Below, piece after piece: positions 1-8,002 of a stretch of 64,000 nucleotides of DNA (its first letter is position 1; each line of letters begins with the position of its first letter). Below the pieces are notes generated by a model. That model was given only the letters and a program-made list of their open reading frames with translations, was not told where the DNA came from and did no database searches. Made by a program: the position numbers and the translations under genes. Source of the DNA: Georgenia sp. TF02-10 (GTDB lineage: Bacteria; Actinomycetota; Actinomycetes; Actinomycetales; Actinomycetaceae); assembly GCF_022759505.1 (NCBI RefSeq), contig NZ_CP094289.1:2294001-2358000 (forward strand), in the 5' to 3' direction.

Positions 1-128
1 TCCCGCACGGCGGCGTGCTCGGCCAGGTCGGAGGTGTAGCGCAGCGGCATCGACCAGCCGGCGAAGGTGGTCATGGTGGCGCCGAGGGCGACGTGCTCGG
101 CGTGCAGGGCGGTGGTCGCGGGGGCCAT
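1..128 (-). CDS. gcvT: Aminomethyltransferase GcvT (glycine cleavage T protein), 5' end only
   Basis: The reverse strand from 128 reads into the N-terminus of a glycine-cleavage T protein: HAEHVALGATM, then FAGWSMPLRY and EHAAVR, the usual opening of the family. The enzyme moves the methylene group of glycine from the lipoyl arm of the H protein to tetrahydrofolate and releases ammonia. Only about 42 codons are inside the window; the rest runs off the left edge. ATG at 128 follows GGAG in CCGGAGCTCCTG. A glycine riboswitch lies directly upstream, which independently supports the identity. Confidence 0.88.
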   Translation of the reverse strand, partial: MAPATTALHAEHVALGATMTTFAGWSMPLRYTSDLAEHAAVR

Positions 129-170
129 CAGGAGCTCCGGGGTCGGGACGCGGGCGTCGGTGGACCGTTC

Positions 171-335
171 GCCCCCTCTGTCACTGGCACCTGAGAGCTT
201 CGGCCCGGCGGGGCCTTGCACCGTGGGCGAGGCCGGTGGCCTGCATTCCAGAGTGGCCTGGCCGTCGCGGTCCGGGGACCTGAGAGATTCCGGGGGTGGT
301 TGCTCCTTCGGTGCGCCGCGTCGGCGCTCTCCCGC
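171..335 (-). promoter_or_regulatory. Tandem glycine riboswitch controlling gcvT
   Basis: Read on the reverse strand from about 335: GGGAGAGCG, then CACCGAAGGAGCAA, AATCTCTCAGG, a GGACCG segment and ACTCTGGA. A second unit follows with GGTGCAAGG, AGCTCTCAGGTGCC and GTGACAGAGGGG. These are the conserved blocks of a two-aptamer glycine riboswitch, placed 43 nt before gcvT. The GAAGGAGCAA block is intact in aptamer 1 but reduced to roughly GGTGCAAGG in aptamer 2, so the second aptamer is the more degenerate. Glycine binding would normally turn gcv expression on. Confidence 0.88.
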
Positions 336-502
336 GGCGGCTCGTCGCGGCCGGTATGCAGTTGGGTTCGGCGCGCCTCGGCGGGCGCGTCCGTCGGCAC
401 GGTACCACCCGCCTCGGCGGGCCGGTCGGCGCGGGCGCCACCCTGGCCTCGGCGGTCCGGGCCGGCCGGCGCGGGTCCCGCGCGGCCGGGGGCGGGACGA
501 CG

Positions 503-889
503 TCAGGACTGGACGGGCTTGACGGCCAGGACGGGGCAGGCGGCGTCGAGCAGGATCCGCTGGGCGTTGGAGCCCAGGATCAGCTTGCCGACCGGGGACC
601 GGCGGCGCAGCCCGATGACGAGCAGGTCCGCCGACGTCTCGGTGACCACGCCGAGGAGCTCCTCGGCGACGTCCTTGCCGCGGCGCAGCCGCACCTCGTA
701 GGCGAGGTCGGCGGCGTCCAGGCGGTCCCGCAGGGCGTCGGCCTGGGCGTCCAGGGTCGTGTCGTCCTCCCCGGGCCGGGCGGAGAGCACGACCACCAGC
801 CGCGTCCCGCGCCGGCGGGCCTCCTCCACCGCCGCGTCGAGGGCCGCCTCGCCCTCGTTGGTCCCGAGGTAGCCGACGACGACAGACAT
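503..889 (-). CDS. Universal stress protein (UspA family)
   Basis: A 128-residue single-domain Usp protein, a small cytoplasmic nucleotide-binding alpha/beta fold. The start MSVVVGYLGTNEGEAAL gives the first strand. The C-terminal VIGLRRRSPVGKLILGSNA matches the G-2X-G-9X-G(S/N) ATP-binding loop approximately, with the second Gly replaced by Arg, and ends in the typical CPVLAVKP strand. ATG 889 is preferred over GTG 895 because GGAG in ACGGAGTGCGG sits 5 nt before it. Single-copy Usp proteins usually act in stress or hypoxia survival; the exact role here is unknown. Confidence 0.85.
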   Translation of the reverse strand: MSVVVGYLGTNEGEAALDAAVEEARRRGTRLVVVLSARPGEDDTTLDAQADALRDRLDAADLAYEVRLRRGKDVAEELLGVVTETSADLLVIGLRRRSPVGKLILGSNAQRILLDAACPVLAVKPVQS

Positions 890-1111
890 CCGCACTCCGT
901 TCCCGGGCCAGGGCCCGCGCGTAAGGTGGCTGCGACGGTACCCGATCCGGGCGCGGGACCCGCGCGCGTCCGTGGCCCCACCCGTCGGCGGCCGTCAGCG
1001 CCGCGTCCAGGGCCGACGGTTCCGGGCGCAGCTACCTCTCCGACCTCCACGGAGTCACCGGAGCCCGTCCCCGCGGGGTCACCGGGCCGTCGGCATCCCG
1101 CCGCCGCCGGG

Positions 1112-2353
1112 TCAGCGCCGGTACCAGGGCGGGGAGATGGCGTGGCTGAGCGCATCGACGACGATCTCGGCGAGGATGTGCCCCGGCTCCTCGGCGAGGG
1201 CCTGCTTGGCGTAGACCTGGGCCCGGGTACCGTCCAGCCCCCACCAGGCGAGGAAGGCCAGCAGCCCGAGCGGCGGGCCGGCCGCCCCCTCCGCCGCATG
1301 CGCGGCGACCGCGGCGACGAGGGTGGTGGCGCCGTCCAGCGCGCCGCGGTGCTCGGGCTCCGGAGCAGCGTCGAACACCGCGTCGGCGGCCTCCGGGTCG
1401 AGGAGTGCCACGCTCGAGCGGCGGTTGCTGTCCACGACGCTGGTGAGGACGGCGTCGCGGACCACCTTGTCCTCCAGGAACGCCAGCAGCCGGCCGAGGG
1501 TGGCCGGGTCGGGGGTGGCCGGGCCGGTGGACATGCCCCGGTGGTGCTTCCGGTGCCCGGGCCGGCGGTCGCCGCGCCGACCGCCCGGCGGCCGGTCGGA
1601 CGGCGCGGCGTCCCGGTCGCTCGGCCGGCCGGTCAGGGCGGTGTCCCAGAGCCGCGCCCCCTCCTCCCGCCACGCGCGCAGCGGCGTCTGGTCCCGTGCC
1701 GGCCGCGCGCCGGGGACCCCGAAGGCCGCCCCGCGCACCATCGGCGCGCCACCGGCCCGGGCCCGCGCCGCCACGCCCCGGGCACGCTCGGCCGCCGCCG
1801 CGCGCTCTGCCTCGGCCCGGGCCTCCGCGTCGCGGGTGCGGGTGAGCGCCAGGTGCGCACGGCTCGGGAGGGCGGTGTACCCGGCCAGGACCAGGTCGGC
1901 GGCGAGGGCGCTGCTCTCCAGCTCGGCGGCCGGCCGTCCGGCCGACGGGCAGCATTCGCACGGCTCGAGGTGGGCGTACCCGCCGGGCGTGACGAGCCAG
2001 GTGGTGAACGGTCGAACCAGCGAGGTGGCCTCTTCGAGGGCCGCCAGCGCGGCGCGGACCGTCGGGTTCGTGCGCGCGGCGGGGACGGTGCCGTCGGCAT
2101 AGAAGACCGCGAGGAGGGAGTCGGCGCCGTCCTCCTGCATGTGCCGGACGAGACTGGCGGCGAAGGCCCGTCCGCCCCGAGCCTCGGTGAGGTCGATGGT
2201 GTCGGTCCGGGCGATCATGCCGCCGGTCTGGGTCCGGCCCTTGCCACGCAGGGCGAGCAGGACGACCGAGCGTTCGGGGTGGAACCCCAGCCGGTAGGGC
2301 AGGTGAGCGATGAGGTCGCGCGGGTCGGAGGCGCGCAGCACGGTGGTGTCCAT
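1112..2353 (-). CDS. DUF4192 domain-containing protein
   Basis: A 413-residue protein opening with SDPRDLIAHLPYRLGF and PERSVVLLAL, the signature of the actinobacterial DUF4192 family, whose function is unknown. A basic, low-complexity stretch near residues 245-290 (DRDAAPSDRPPGGRRGDRR) splits it into two halves. The second half contains LGRLLAFLEDKVVRDAVLTS and a WWGLDGTRAQVYAKQAL segment typical of the family C-terminus. No signal peptide or membrane segment is visible. It is read away from the polyprenyl synthase gene, with 288 bp between the two starts and no gene in that gap. Confidence 0.85.
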   Translation of the reverse strand: MDTTVLRASDPRDLIAHLPYRLGFHPERSVVLLALRGKGRTQTGGMIARTDTIDLTEARGGRAFAASLVRHMQEDGADSLLAVFYADGTVPAARTNPTVRAALAALEEATSLVRPFTTWLVTPGGYAHLEPCECCPSAGRPAAELESSALAADLVLAGYTALPSRAHLALTRTRDAEARAEAERAAAAERARGVAARARAGGAPMVRGAAFGVPGARPARDQTPLRAWREEGARLWDTALTGRPSDRDAAPSDRPPGGRRGDRRPGHRKHHRGMSTGPATPDPATLGRLLAFLEDKVVRDAVLTSVVDSNRRSSVALLDPEAADAVFDAAPEPEHRGALDGATTLVAAVAAHAAEGAAGPPLGLLAFLAWWGLDGTRAQVYAKQALAEEPGHILAEIVVDALSHAISPPWYRR

Positions 2354-2629
2354 GGCTCATGGCACCGCTGGTTCGGCGCGGGCCACCCGCGCCGCCCACA
2401 GGCACCACGCAACGCGCAGGAGCGCCGCCGGAGCTGTGGACGGCGGGCGGCTGTGGACGGTCGGCCCGGGGCGGCTGGTCGACCGCGCAGGGCCGACGGG
2501 GCCCGGGCGAGCTGCAGAGGCCGCCGTGCGGCCGGCGAGCTGCCGGAACGGCCGGGTGCCCCGCAGGGGCCGCCGGACGTGCCGAGCGAGCTGCGGAGGG
2601 TCGGCCGGGGGCCGCCGCGTGCTGCGGGT

Positions 2630-2635
2630 TAGGGT
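2630..2635 (+). promoter_or_regulatory. -10 hexamer TAGGGT, leaderless start of the polyprenyl synthase gene
   Basis: TAGGGT ends 6 nt before ATG 2642 and no purine-rich ribosome-binding site fits between them. Transcription would begin at or next to the start codon. Confidence 0.6.
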
Positions 2636-2641
2636 CGAGCC

Positions 2642-3721
2642 ATGCCGACCGCCCCGCTCGCCGACCTCTGCGACCGGGTCGCCGCCCGGGTCCAGGCCGC
2701 CCTCTCCGAGCTGTCCGAGACGTTCGGCGACGTCGACGGGCCGCTGGCCGAGTTCGTCCAGCCCGCCCGGGACCTCCTCTCCGGCGGCAAGCGGCTGCGG
2801 GCGCAGCTGTGCGCGGCGGGCTGGCTGGCGGCCGACGCCGCCGAGTACGGCGAGCCGGTCGTGCTCGCCGGGTCCGCGCTCGAGCTCTTCCAGGCCACCG
2901 CCCTCGTGCACGACGACGTCATCGACGACTCGCTCACCCGCCGGGGAATGCCCGCCGCGCACCGGCACTTCGCCGCCCAGCACGCCGAGCGATCCTGGCT
3001 CGGCAGCCCGGAGTCCTACGGGCAGGCCGCCGCGATCGTGCTGGGCGACCTGCTGCTCGGCGCCTCGGCGATGGAGCTCGAGCGCGCCCGGGACCTGGTG
3101 CCCGCCGCGGCCGCCCGCCGCGCCCGGGACATCTACGACGTCATGACCTCCCAGGTGGCGCTCGGCCAGTACCTCGACATCCGCGCCCAGGACATCCCGT
3201 GGGGCGAGGTCGAGCGGCCCATCGACGACGCCCTGACCGTCATCCGGCACAAGTCCGCGAGCTACTCGGTCCAGCACCCGCTCACGCTCGGCGCCGCGCT
3301 GGGCGGCGCGGACCAGCAGGTCCTGGACCTGCTGGCCGCCGTCGGCGGCCCCCTCGGCGTGGCGTTCCAGCTCCGCGACGACGAGCTCGGGGTCTTCGGG
3401 GACCCGGGCCTGACGGGCAAGCCCGCCGGCGACGACCTGCGCGAGGGCAAGCGCACCGTGCTCCTCGCGCTGGCCCTCGAGCGGGCCGACGACCAGGGGC
3501 GGGCCCGGCTGCGCCAGGTCGGCAGCCCCCACCTGGGGCCGACGGACATGACCGAGCTGCAGGACCTCATCCTCGGCACCGGCGCGGTCGCCGCCCACGA
3601 GGAGCTCATCCAGGCCTACCGCGAGCAGGCCCTGTCGACCCTGGACGGGTCCGCACTGCCCCCCGCGGCCGTCGCCGTCCTCGGCCAGCTCGCCGACGCC
3701 CTCACCCGGCGGCACGCGTAG
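2642..3721 (+). CDS. Polyprenyl diphosphate synthase (trans-isoprenyl chain elongation)
   Basis: A 359-residue all-helical prenyltransferase that condenses allylic diphosphates with isopentenyl diphosphate. GGKRLR at 48-53 and HDDVIDD around 90-96 give the first aspartate-rich motif; QLRDDELGVFGD around 243-254 gives the second Mg-binding motif. Both are intact, so it should be active. It probably makes geranylgeranyl or a longer polyprenyl diphosphate for carotenoids, quinones or wall lipid carriers; the chain length cannot be read with confidence. Its neighbours, an Rv2175c-like gene and pknL, match the idsA2-Rv2175c-pknL linkage of mycobacteria. Confidence 0.9.
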   Translation: MPTAPLADLCDRVAARVQAALSELSETFGDVDGPLAEFVQPARDLLSGGKRLRAQLCAAGWLAADAAEYGEPVVLAGSALELFQATALVHDDVIDDSLTRRGMPAAHRHFAAQHAERSWLGSPESYGQAAAIVLGDLLLGASAMELERARDLVPAAAARRARDIYDVMTSQVALGQYLDIRAQDIPWGEVERPIDDALTVIRHKSASYSVQHPLTLGAALGGADQQVLDLLAAVGGPLGVAFQLRDDELGVFGDPGLTGKPAGDDLREGKRTVLLALALERADDQGRARLRQVGSPHLGPTDMTELQDLILGTGAVAAHEELIQAYREQALSTLDGSALPPAAVAVLGQLADALTRRHA

Positions 3722-3775
3722 ACCGGCCGTAGGCCCGTCCCAACGGGCCGAGCCAGAACGCCAGCCCGGCCGGGG

Positions 3776-4165
3776 TCAGAACGCGAGCGTCTGGGCGACC
3801 CTCCGGACGGCGTGGGTGCGGCCGGCCTGCAGCGCCTGCAGGGGCGTGCTGCCCAGCTCCTCGTCGACGGTGTAGAGCCAGCGGTAGCTCTCCTCGTCGT
3901 CGAACCCGTTGTCGGCGAGGAGCGTGAGCGTGCCGCGCAGCGTCGGGAGCGGGCCGGGCGCCTGCTCGTCCCCGCCCTGGAGGAGCTCGACCGGCACGGC
4001 CGGGGCGCCGTCGGGCCCGTGCGGCACGGAGAGGAGGCGGTGGTCCCGCAGCATCGCCCGGACGTCGCGCTGCCGGACGCCGAGCAGGTCGGCCACCTCC
4101 GGCACCGAGAGCCACCGGGCGGGCTGCTCGTCGGGACGTGGCGGGTCGGCGGAGGGACTGCTCAC
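3776..4165 (-). CDS. Rv2175c-family DNA-binding regulator
   Basis: A 129-residue protein. WLSVPEVADLLGVRQRDVRA is a helix-turn-helix of the winged/MerR-like type at about 18-37, and the C-terminal half (GFDDEESYRWLYT, GSTPLQALQAGR, RRVAQTLAF) matches the Rv2175c family. In M. tuberculosis the homologue binds DNA and is phosphorylated by PknL, which blocks binding; here pknL lies 1.9 kb away on the other strand. GTG 4165 is chosen because a TATGGT -10 ends 6 nt upstream and the helix-turn-helix starts soon after. The reading frame stays open further upstream, but that extension has no family resemblance. Confidence 0.85.
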   Translation of the reverse strand: MSSPSADPPRPDEQPARWLSVPEVADLLGVRQRDVRAMLRDHRLLSVPHGPDGAPAVPVELLQGGDEQAPGPLPTLRGTLTLLADNGFDDEESYRWLYTVDEELGSTPLQALQAGRTHAVRRVAQTLAF

Positions 4166-4171
4166 CGGGGA

Positions 4172-4177
4172 ACCATA
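4172..4177 (-). promoter_or_regulatory. -10 hexamer TATGGT, leaderless start of the Rv2175c-like gene
   Basis: On the reverse strand TATGGT is followed by 6 nt and then GTG 4165, with no ribosome-binding site. Confidence 0.6.
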
Positions 4178-4325
4178 ACGATCGGGACACGGACGGTCTT
4201 GTTGGCACACCACATGTGTCGCTACTGTCACGTTCGTTAACACAGGCCACGGCCGCACGCTGCTGGAACGTCCGATCCGCTCGGGGGACGTGTCGGGCGG
4301 GTGCCGGCAGGACAATGGAGGACCG

Positions 4326-5798
4326 ATGACGGCCAAGCGCCGCTCCCGCACCGCAGCACGCACCCCCGGACGCGCCGGCGTCGGGCTCGCCCTGGCCGCC
4401 ACGACCGCCGTCGGCGTGGTCATGCCGGCGCACGCCGCCCAGGCGGTCAACGGGCCGGCGGTGGTCCACCGCCCGCCGAGCGCGGCGCCGACCGTCCGCC
4501 CCGCCATGACGCCGACGATGACCTACCAGGTCCAGGCCGGGGACACGGTGACCCACATCGCCGCCCGCACCGGGTCCAGCGTCGCCGCCATCGCCCGGGC
4601 GAACGGGCTGGACTCCCGGGCGCTCATCCGGGTGGGCCAGATGCTGCGGATCCCCTCCCCCGCCACCGCGAGCACCGCCGCGCCGGCCGCCCCGGCGCCG
4701 TCGGCCGGCGTGCACACCGTCAAGGCCGGGGAGACGGTCTGGGGGATCGCCCGGCAGCACGGCACCACCGTCGCCGCCATCGTCGCGGCCAACTCCCTGG
4801 GCTCCCCGGACCGGATCTACGTCGGCCAGCAGCTCCGCCTCACCGGCGGCGGCACCCCGGCCGCCCCGGCGCCCACGGCCAGCCCGGCCGCGGCGCCGGC
4901 CGCCACCTCCTCGTCGGCGGCCGGCGTGCACACGGTCAAGGCCGGGGAGACGGTCTGGGGGATCGCCCGGCAGCACGGCACCACCGTTGCCGCCATCGTC
5001 GCGGCGAACTCCCTGGGGTCCCCGGACCGGATCTACGTCGGCCAGCAGCTGCGCCTCGGCGGCGGCGCCCCGGCTCCGACGGCCGCCCCGGCCCAGTCCC
5101 CCGCGCCCGCACCCGCGCCGGCCGCCGTCTCGGGCAGCTACACCGTACGGCCCGGCGACACCGTCTCCGCGCTGGCCCGCTCCTGGGGCACCTCGGTGGC
5201 CGCCGTCGTCGCGGCCAACAACCTCAGCGCCTCGGCCCTGATCTACGTCGGCCAGCAGCTCACCATCCCGGGCGCCCCGGCGCCGAGCACCGCCGCCAAG
5301 CCGGCCACCGACCAGCTCGTGCCCAGCACCTTCCTCGGCCGCACCTACCCCGAGGCCACCGTCGGCGCGGCGAACGCGAACAAGGCCACCCTGCTCGCCG
5401 TGGGCGTGCCCTCGCGCGAGCAGATGCAGGCCCTGGTGGTCCAGGTGGCCCGGCAGATGGGCGTCGACCCCGCGCTCGCCCAGGCCCACGCCTACATCGA
5501 GTCCGGCTTCAACCACGCCTCGGTCTCCCCGGCCAACGCCATCGGCACGATGCAGGTCATCCCGTCCTCGGGCGAGTGGGCCTCCCAGCTGGTCGGCCGC
5601 AAGCTCAACCTGCTCGACCCGCACGACAACGTCGTGGCCGGGGTGGCGATCATCCGTCAGCTCGTGCGCACCTCCCCCGACCTCGACACCGCCATCGCGA
5701 GCTACTACCAGGGCGCCGGCTCGGTCCAGCGCAACGGCCTGTACGAGGACACCAAGCGGTACGTGGCGACGGTGCGGGGGCACATGGCCCGCTTCTGA
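4326..5798 (+). CDS. Secreted four-LysM lytic transglycosylase-like wall hydrolase
   Basis: A 490-residue exported protein. A basic start and hydrophobic segment end in MPAHAAQA (cleavage near 38). Four LysM peptidoglycan-binding repeats follow at about 66-111, 130-173, 202-245 and 276-320, joined by Ala/Pro linkers. The C-terminal 130 residues form an SLT-type transglycosylase domain: AHAYIESGFNHASVSPANA holds the catalytic Glu, followed by IGTMQVIP and ASYYQGAGSV. It would cleave glycan strands of the wall. LysM 2 and 3 are almost identical in DNA. ATG 4326 has GGAGG 4 nt upstream. It lies between the Rv2175c-like gene and pknL, which may indicate a shared role in wall growth. Confidence 0.9.
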   Translation: MTAKRRSRTAARTPGRAGVGLALAATTAVGVVMPAHAAQAVNGPAVVHRPPSAAPTVRPAMTPTMTYQVQAGDTVTHIAARTGSSVAAIARANGLDSRALIRVGQMLRIPSPATASTAAPAAPAPSAGVHTVKAGETVWGIARQHGTTVAAIVAANSLGSPDRIYVGQQLRLTGGGTPAAPAPTASPAAAPAATSSSAAGVHTVKAGETVWGIARQHGTTVAAIVAANSLGSPDRIYVGQQLRLGGGAPAPTAAPAQSPAPAPAPAAVSGSYTVRPGDTVSALARSWGTSVAAVVAANNLSASALIYVGQQLTIPGAPAPSTAAKPATDQLVPSTFLGRTYPEATVGAANANKATLLAVGVPSREQMQALVVQVARQMGVDPALAQAHAYIESGFNHASVSPANAIGTMQVIPSSGEWASQLVGRKLNLLDPHDNVVAGVAIIRQLVRTSPDLDTAIASYYQGAGSVQRNGLYEDTKRYVATVRGHMARF

Positions 5799-5821
5799 GC
5801 CGGTCCCTCCGGATTCGCGAG

Positions 5822-5852
5822 AACGGCCCGCGGGCACGACCCGCGGGCCGTT
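5822..5852 (+). terminator. Strong hairpin terminator after the LysM gene
   Basis: A perfect 13-bp stem, AACGGCCCGCGGG pairing with CCCGCGGGCCGTT around a 5-nt loop, lies 24 nt after the stop codon. It is symmetric enough to work on either strand, and no long T-tract follows. Confidence 0.75.
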
Positions 5853-6019
5853 GCCGTCGGTGGCGGGACGCGGTCGTGAGCCGGACGGCTGAGCACGCGC
5901 TCGTTGCCCTGGCCGACGGCGCCCGGGCCCCTCATCCCGGCCCGGCCCGCCCCGGCGGGCCCCGTCATCCCGGCCCGCCCCGCCCGGCGAGCCCACCGCT
6001 CCCGGCCGGCCCGCCCAGC

Positions 6020-6025
6020 TAGGCT
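6020..6025 (+). promoter_or_regulatory. -10 hexamer TAGGCT, leaderless start of pknL
   Basis: TAGGCT ends 7 nt before GTG 6033 with no ribosome-binding site between. It selects this GTG over the upstream in-frame codons. Confidence 0.6.
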
Positions 6026-6032
6026 CGCGCCC

Positions 6033-7955
6033 GTGGACGCCACCACCCTCGACCCGATGATCGGCCGTCTCATCGACGACCGGTACCAGGTCGACGCCCG
6101 CATCGCCCGCGGCGGGATGGCCACCGTCTACCGCGCCACCGACCGGCGCCTGGAGCGCACGGTGGCGGTGAAGGTCATGCACCCCCACCTGGCCGAGAGC
6201 GCGGAGTTCGTGGCCCGGTTCCGCCGGGAGGCCCGGGCCGCGGCCCGGCTCACGCACCCGGCCGTCGTCGCCGTCCACGACCAGGGCACCACCGGCGACG
6301 CCAGCTACCTGGCGATGGAGTACGTCGACGGGCCGAACCTGCGGGACGTGCTGCGCCAGCGGGGCGCGCTGCCGCTCGGGGAGGCGCTGAGCATCGCCGG
6401 GCAGGTCCTCGACGCCCTGGCCGCGGCCCACCGGGCCGGGCTGGTCCACCGGGACGTGAAGCCGGAGAACGTGCTCCTCACCGCCGACGGGCGGCCCAAG
6501 GTCGCCGACTTCGGGCTGGCCCGGGCGGTCACCGAGGCGACCGCGGCCACCACCGGCACCGTGCTCGGCACCGTCGCCTACCTCGCCCCGGAGATCGTCA
6601 CCCAGGGCCGCGCCGACCCGCGCGCGGACGTCTACGCCGTCGGCGTCCTCCTCTACGAGCTCATCACCGGCCGGCAGCCGTTCACCGGCGAGGCGCCGAT
6701 CCAGGTGGCCTTCCAGCACGTCAACGCCCGCATCCCGGCCCCGTCGACGGCGGTGGCCTGGGTCCCGGCCGAGGTGGACGAGCTGGTCGGGGCGCTGACC
6801 GCCAAGGAGCTGGACGAGCGCCCGCGCGACGCCGCCGCCGCCCTCGTCCTGCTGCGCCGGTGCGCCGCCGCGCTGGACCCCGCCACGCTCGCCCGCCGGG
6901 CGGACGCGGCGCCGGCCGCCGGCACCGGGGACCTGCAGCCCGTCCCGGCGATGGCCGGCGGCGCGGGCGAGACCGAGGCGGTCGAGGTCCGCCACGGCAC
7001 CGTCGCCCTGCCGATCGGGGCCATCTCCCCCGCCGAGCCCCCGGCCCCGCCGGCCCGGCGCCGGCGCCGCACCTGGCCCCGGCTGCTCGCGCTGCTGGCC
7101 GTGCTGGTCGTCCTGGTCGGCGGCGGTGCGCTGTGGTGGTTCGAGGTCGGCCCCGGCGCCCGGGTCGCCGTCCCGGCCGTGGCCGGGGAGGCGGAGGACG
7201 ACGCCGTCGCCGCCGTCCGCGCCGCGGGTCTGGAGCCCGACGTCACCCGCAGCCACCACGACGACGTCCCCGCCGGCGTCGTCATCGCCGCCGACCCGGC
7301 CGACGGCGAGGCCGCCAAGGGCAGCACCGTGGAGCTGTCCGTCTCCCTCGGCATCCTCGAGCTGGAGGTCCCCGCGCTGGTCGACGGCACCCGTGAGGAC
7401 GCCGTGGCCGCGCTGGCCGCGACCGGCCTGCCGCTCGGCGAGGTCACCGAGGAGTTCCACGCCACCGCGCCGGCCGGCACGGTGCTCGCCGCCACGCCCG
7501 CGCCGGGCGAGGTGGTCCCGCACACCACCCCGGTGTCGCTCGTGGTGTCCAAGGGCCGGGAGCCGGTGGACCTGCCCGACGTCACCGGGGAGCCGCGCGC
7601 CGACGCCGCCGCCGCCCTCGAGGCGGCCGGCCTGGCGGTGGGCGACCTCACCGAGGAGCACTCCGACACGGTGCCCGAGGGCGCGATCGTCCGGCAGTCC
7701 CCGGCCGCCGGGTCGGAGCAGCTCTACCGCGGGGACGCCGTGGACCTGGTGATCTCCCTCGGCCCGGAGCTGGTCGCGGTGCCCGACGTCGTGGGCCAGC
7801 AGGTGCAGGCCGCCCGGCAGGCGCTGGAGGGCGCCGGCTTCCGGGTGGAGGTGCAGGAGGTCCTCGGCGGCTTCTTCGGCACCGTCCGGGCGCAGGACCC
7901 CGCCGGCGGCGGGCAGGTCCCACGCGGCAGCGTCATCACGCTGACGGTGGTGTAG
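6033..7955 (+). CDS. pknL: PASTA-domain Ser/Thr protein kinase (PknL type)
   Basis: A 640-residue membrane kinase. The catalytic domain fills residues 15-290: glycine loop ARGGMATVY, Lys47 in VAVKVM, HRDVKPEN with catalytic Asp141, and DFG at 159-161, all intact. A Pro-rich linker leads to one membrane span near 350-371. Four PASTA repeats outside the cell (from about 379 to the end, e.g. VPAVAGEAEDDAVAAVRAAG and VPDVVGQQVQAARQALEGAG) would bind muropeptides or lipid II. From memory, mycobacterial PknL lacks PASTA repeats, so this form resembles PknB in architecture. Its likely substrate, the Rv2175c homologue, is encoded nearby. Linkage supports the PknL name. Confidence 0.87.
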   Translation: MDATTLDPMIGRLIDDRYQVDARIARGGMATVYRATDRRLERTVAVKVMHPHLAESAEFVARFRREARAAARLTHPAVVAVHDQGTTGDASYLAMEYVDGPNLRDVLRQRGALPLGEALSIAGQVLDALAAAHRAGLVHRDVKPENVLLTADGRPKVADFGLARAVTEATAATTGTVLGTVAYLAPEIVTQGRADPRADVYAVGVLLYELITGRQPFTGEAPIQVAFQHVNARIPAPSTAVAWVPAEVDELVGALTAKELDERPRDAAAALVLLRRCAAALDPATLARRADAAPAAGTGDLQPVPAMAGGAGETEAVEVRHGTVALPIGAISPAEPPAPPARRRRRTWPRLLALLAVLVVLVGGGALWWFEVGPGARVAVPAVAGEAEDDAVAAVRAAGLEPDVTRSHHDDVPAGVVIAADPADGEAAKGSTVELSVSLGILELEVPALVDGTREDAVAALAATGLPLGEVTEEFHATAPAGTVLAATPAPGEVVPHTTPVSLVVSKGREPVDLPDVTGEPRADAAAALEAAGLAVGDLTEEHSDTVPEGAIVRQSPAAGSEQLYRGDAVDLVISLGPELVAVPDVVGQQVQAARQALEGAGFRVEVQEVLGGFFGTVRAQDPAGGGQVPRGSVITLTVV

Positions 7956-8002
7956 GGGCGCGGCCGGGGGCGGCGGCTGTGCCCCGGGCGCGCTCCCCGG
8001 GT

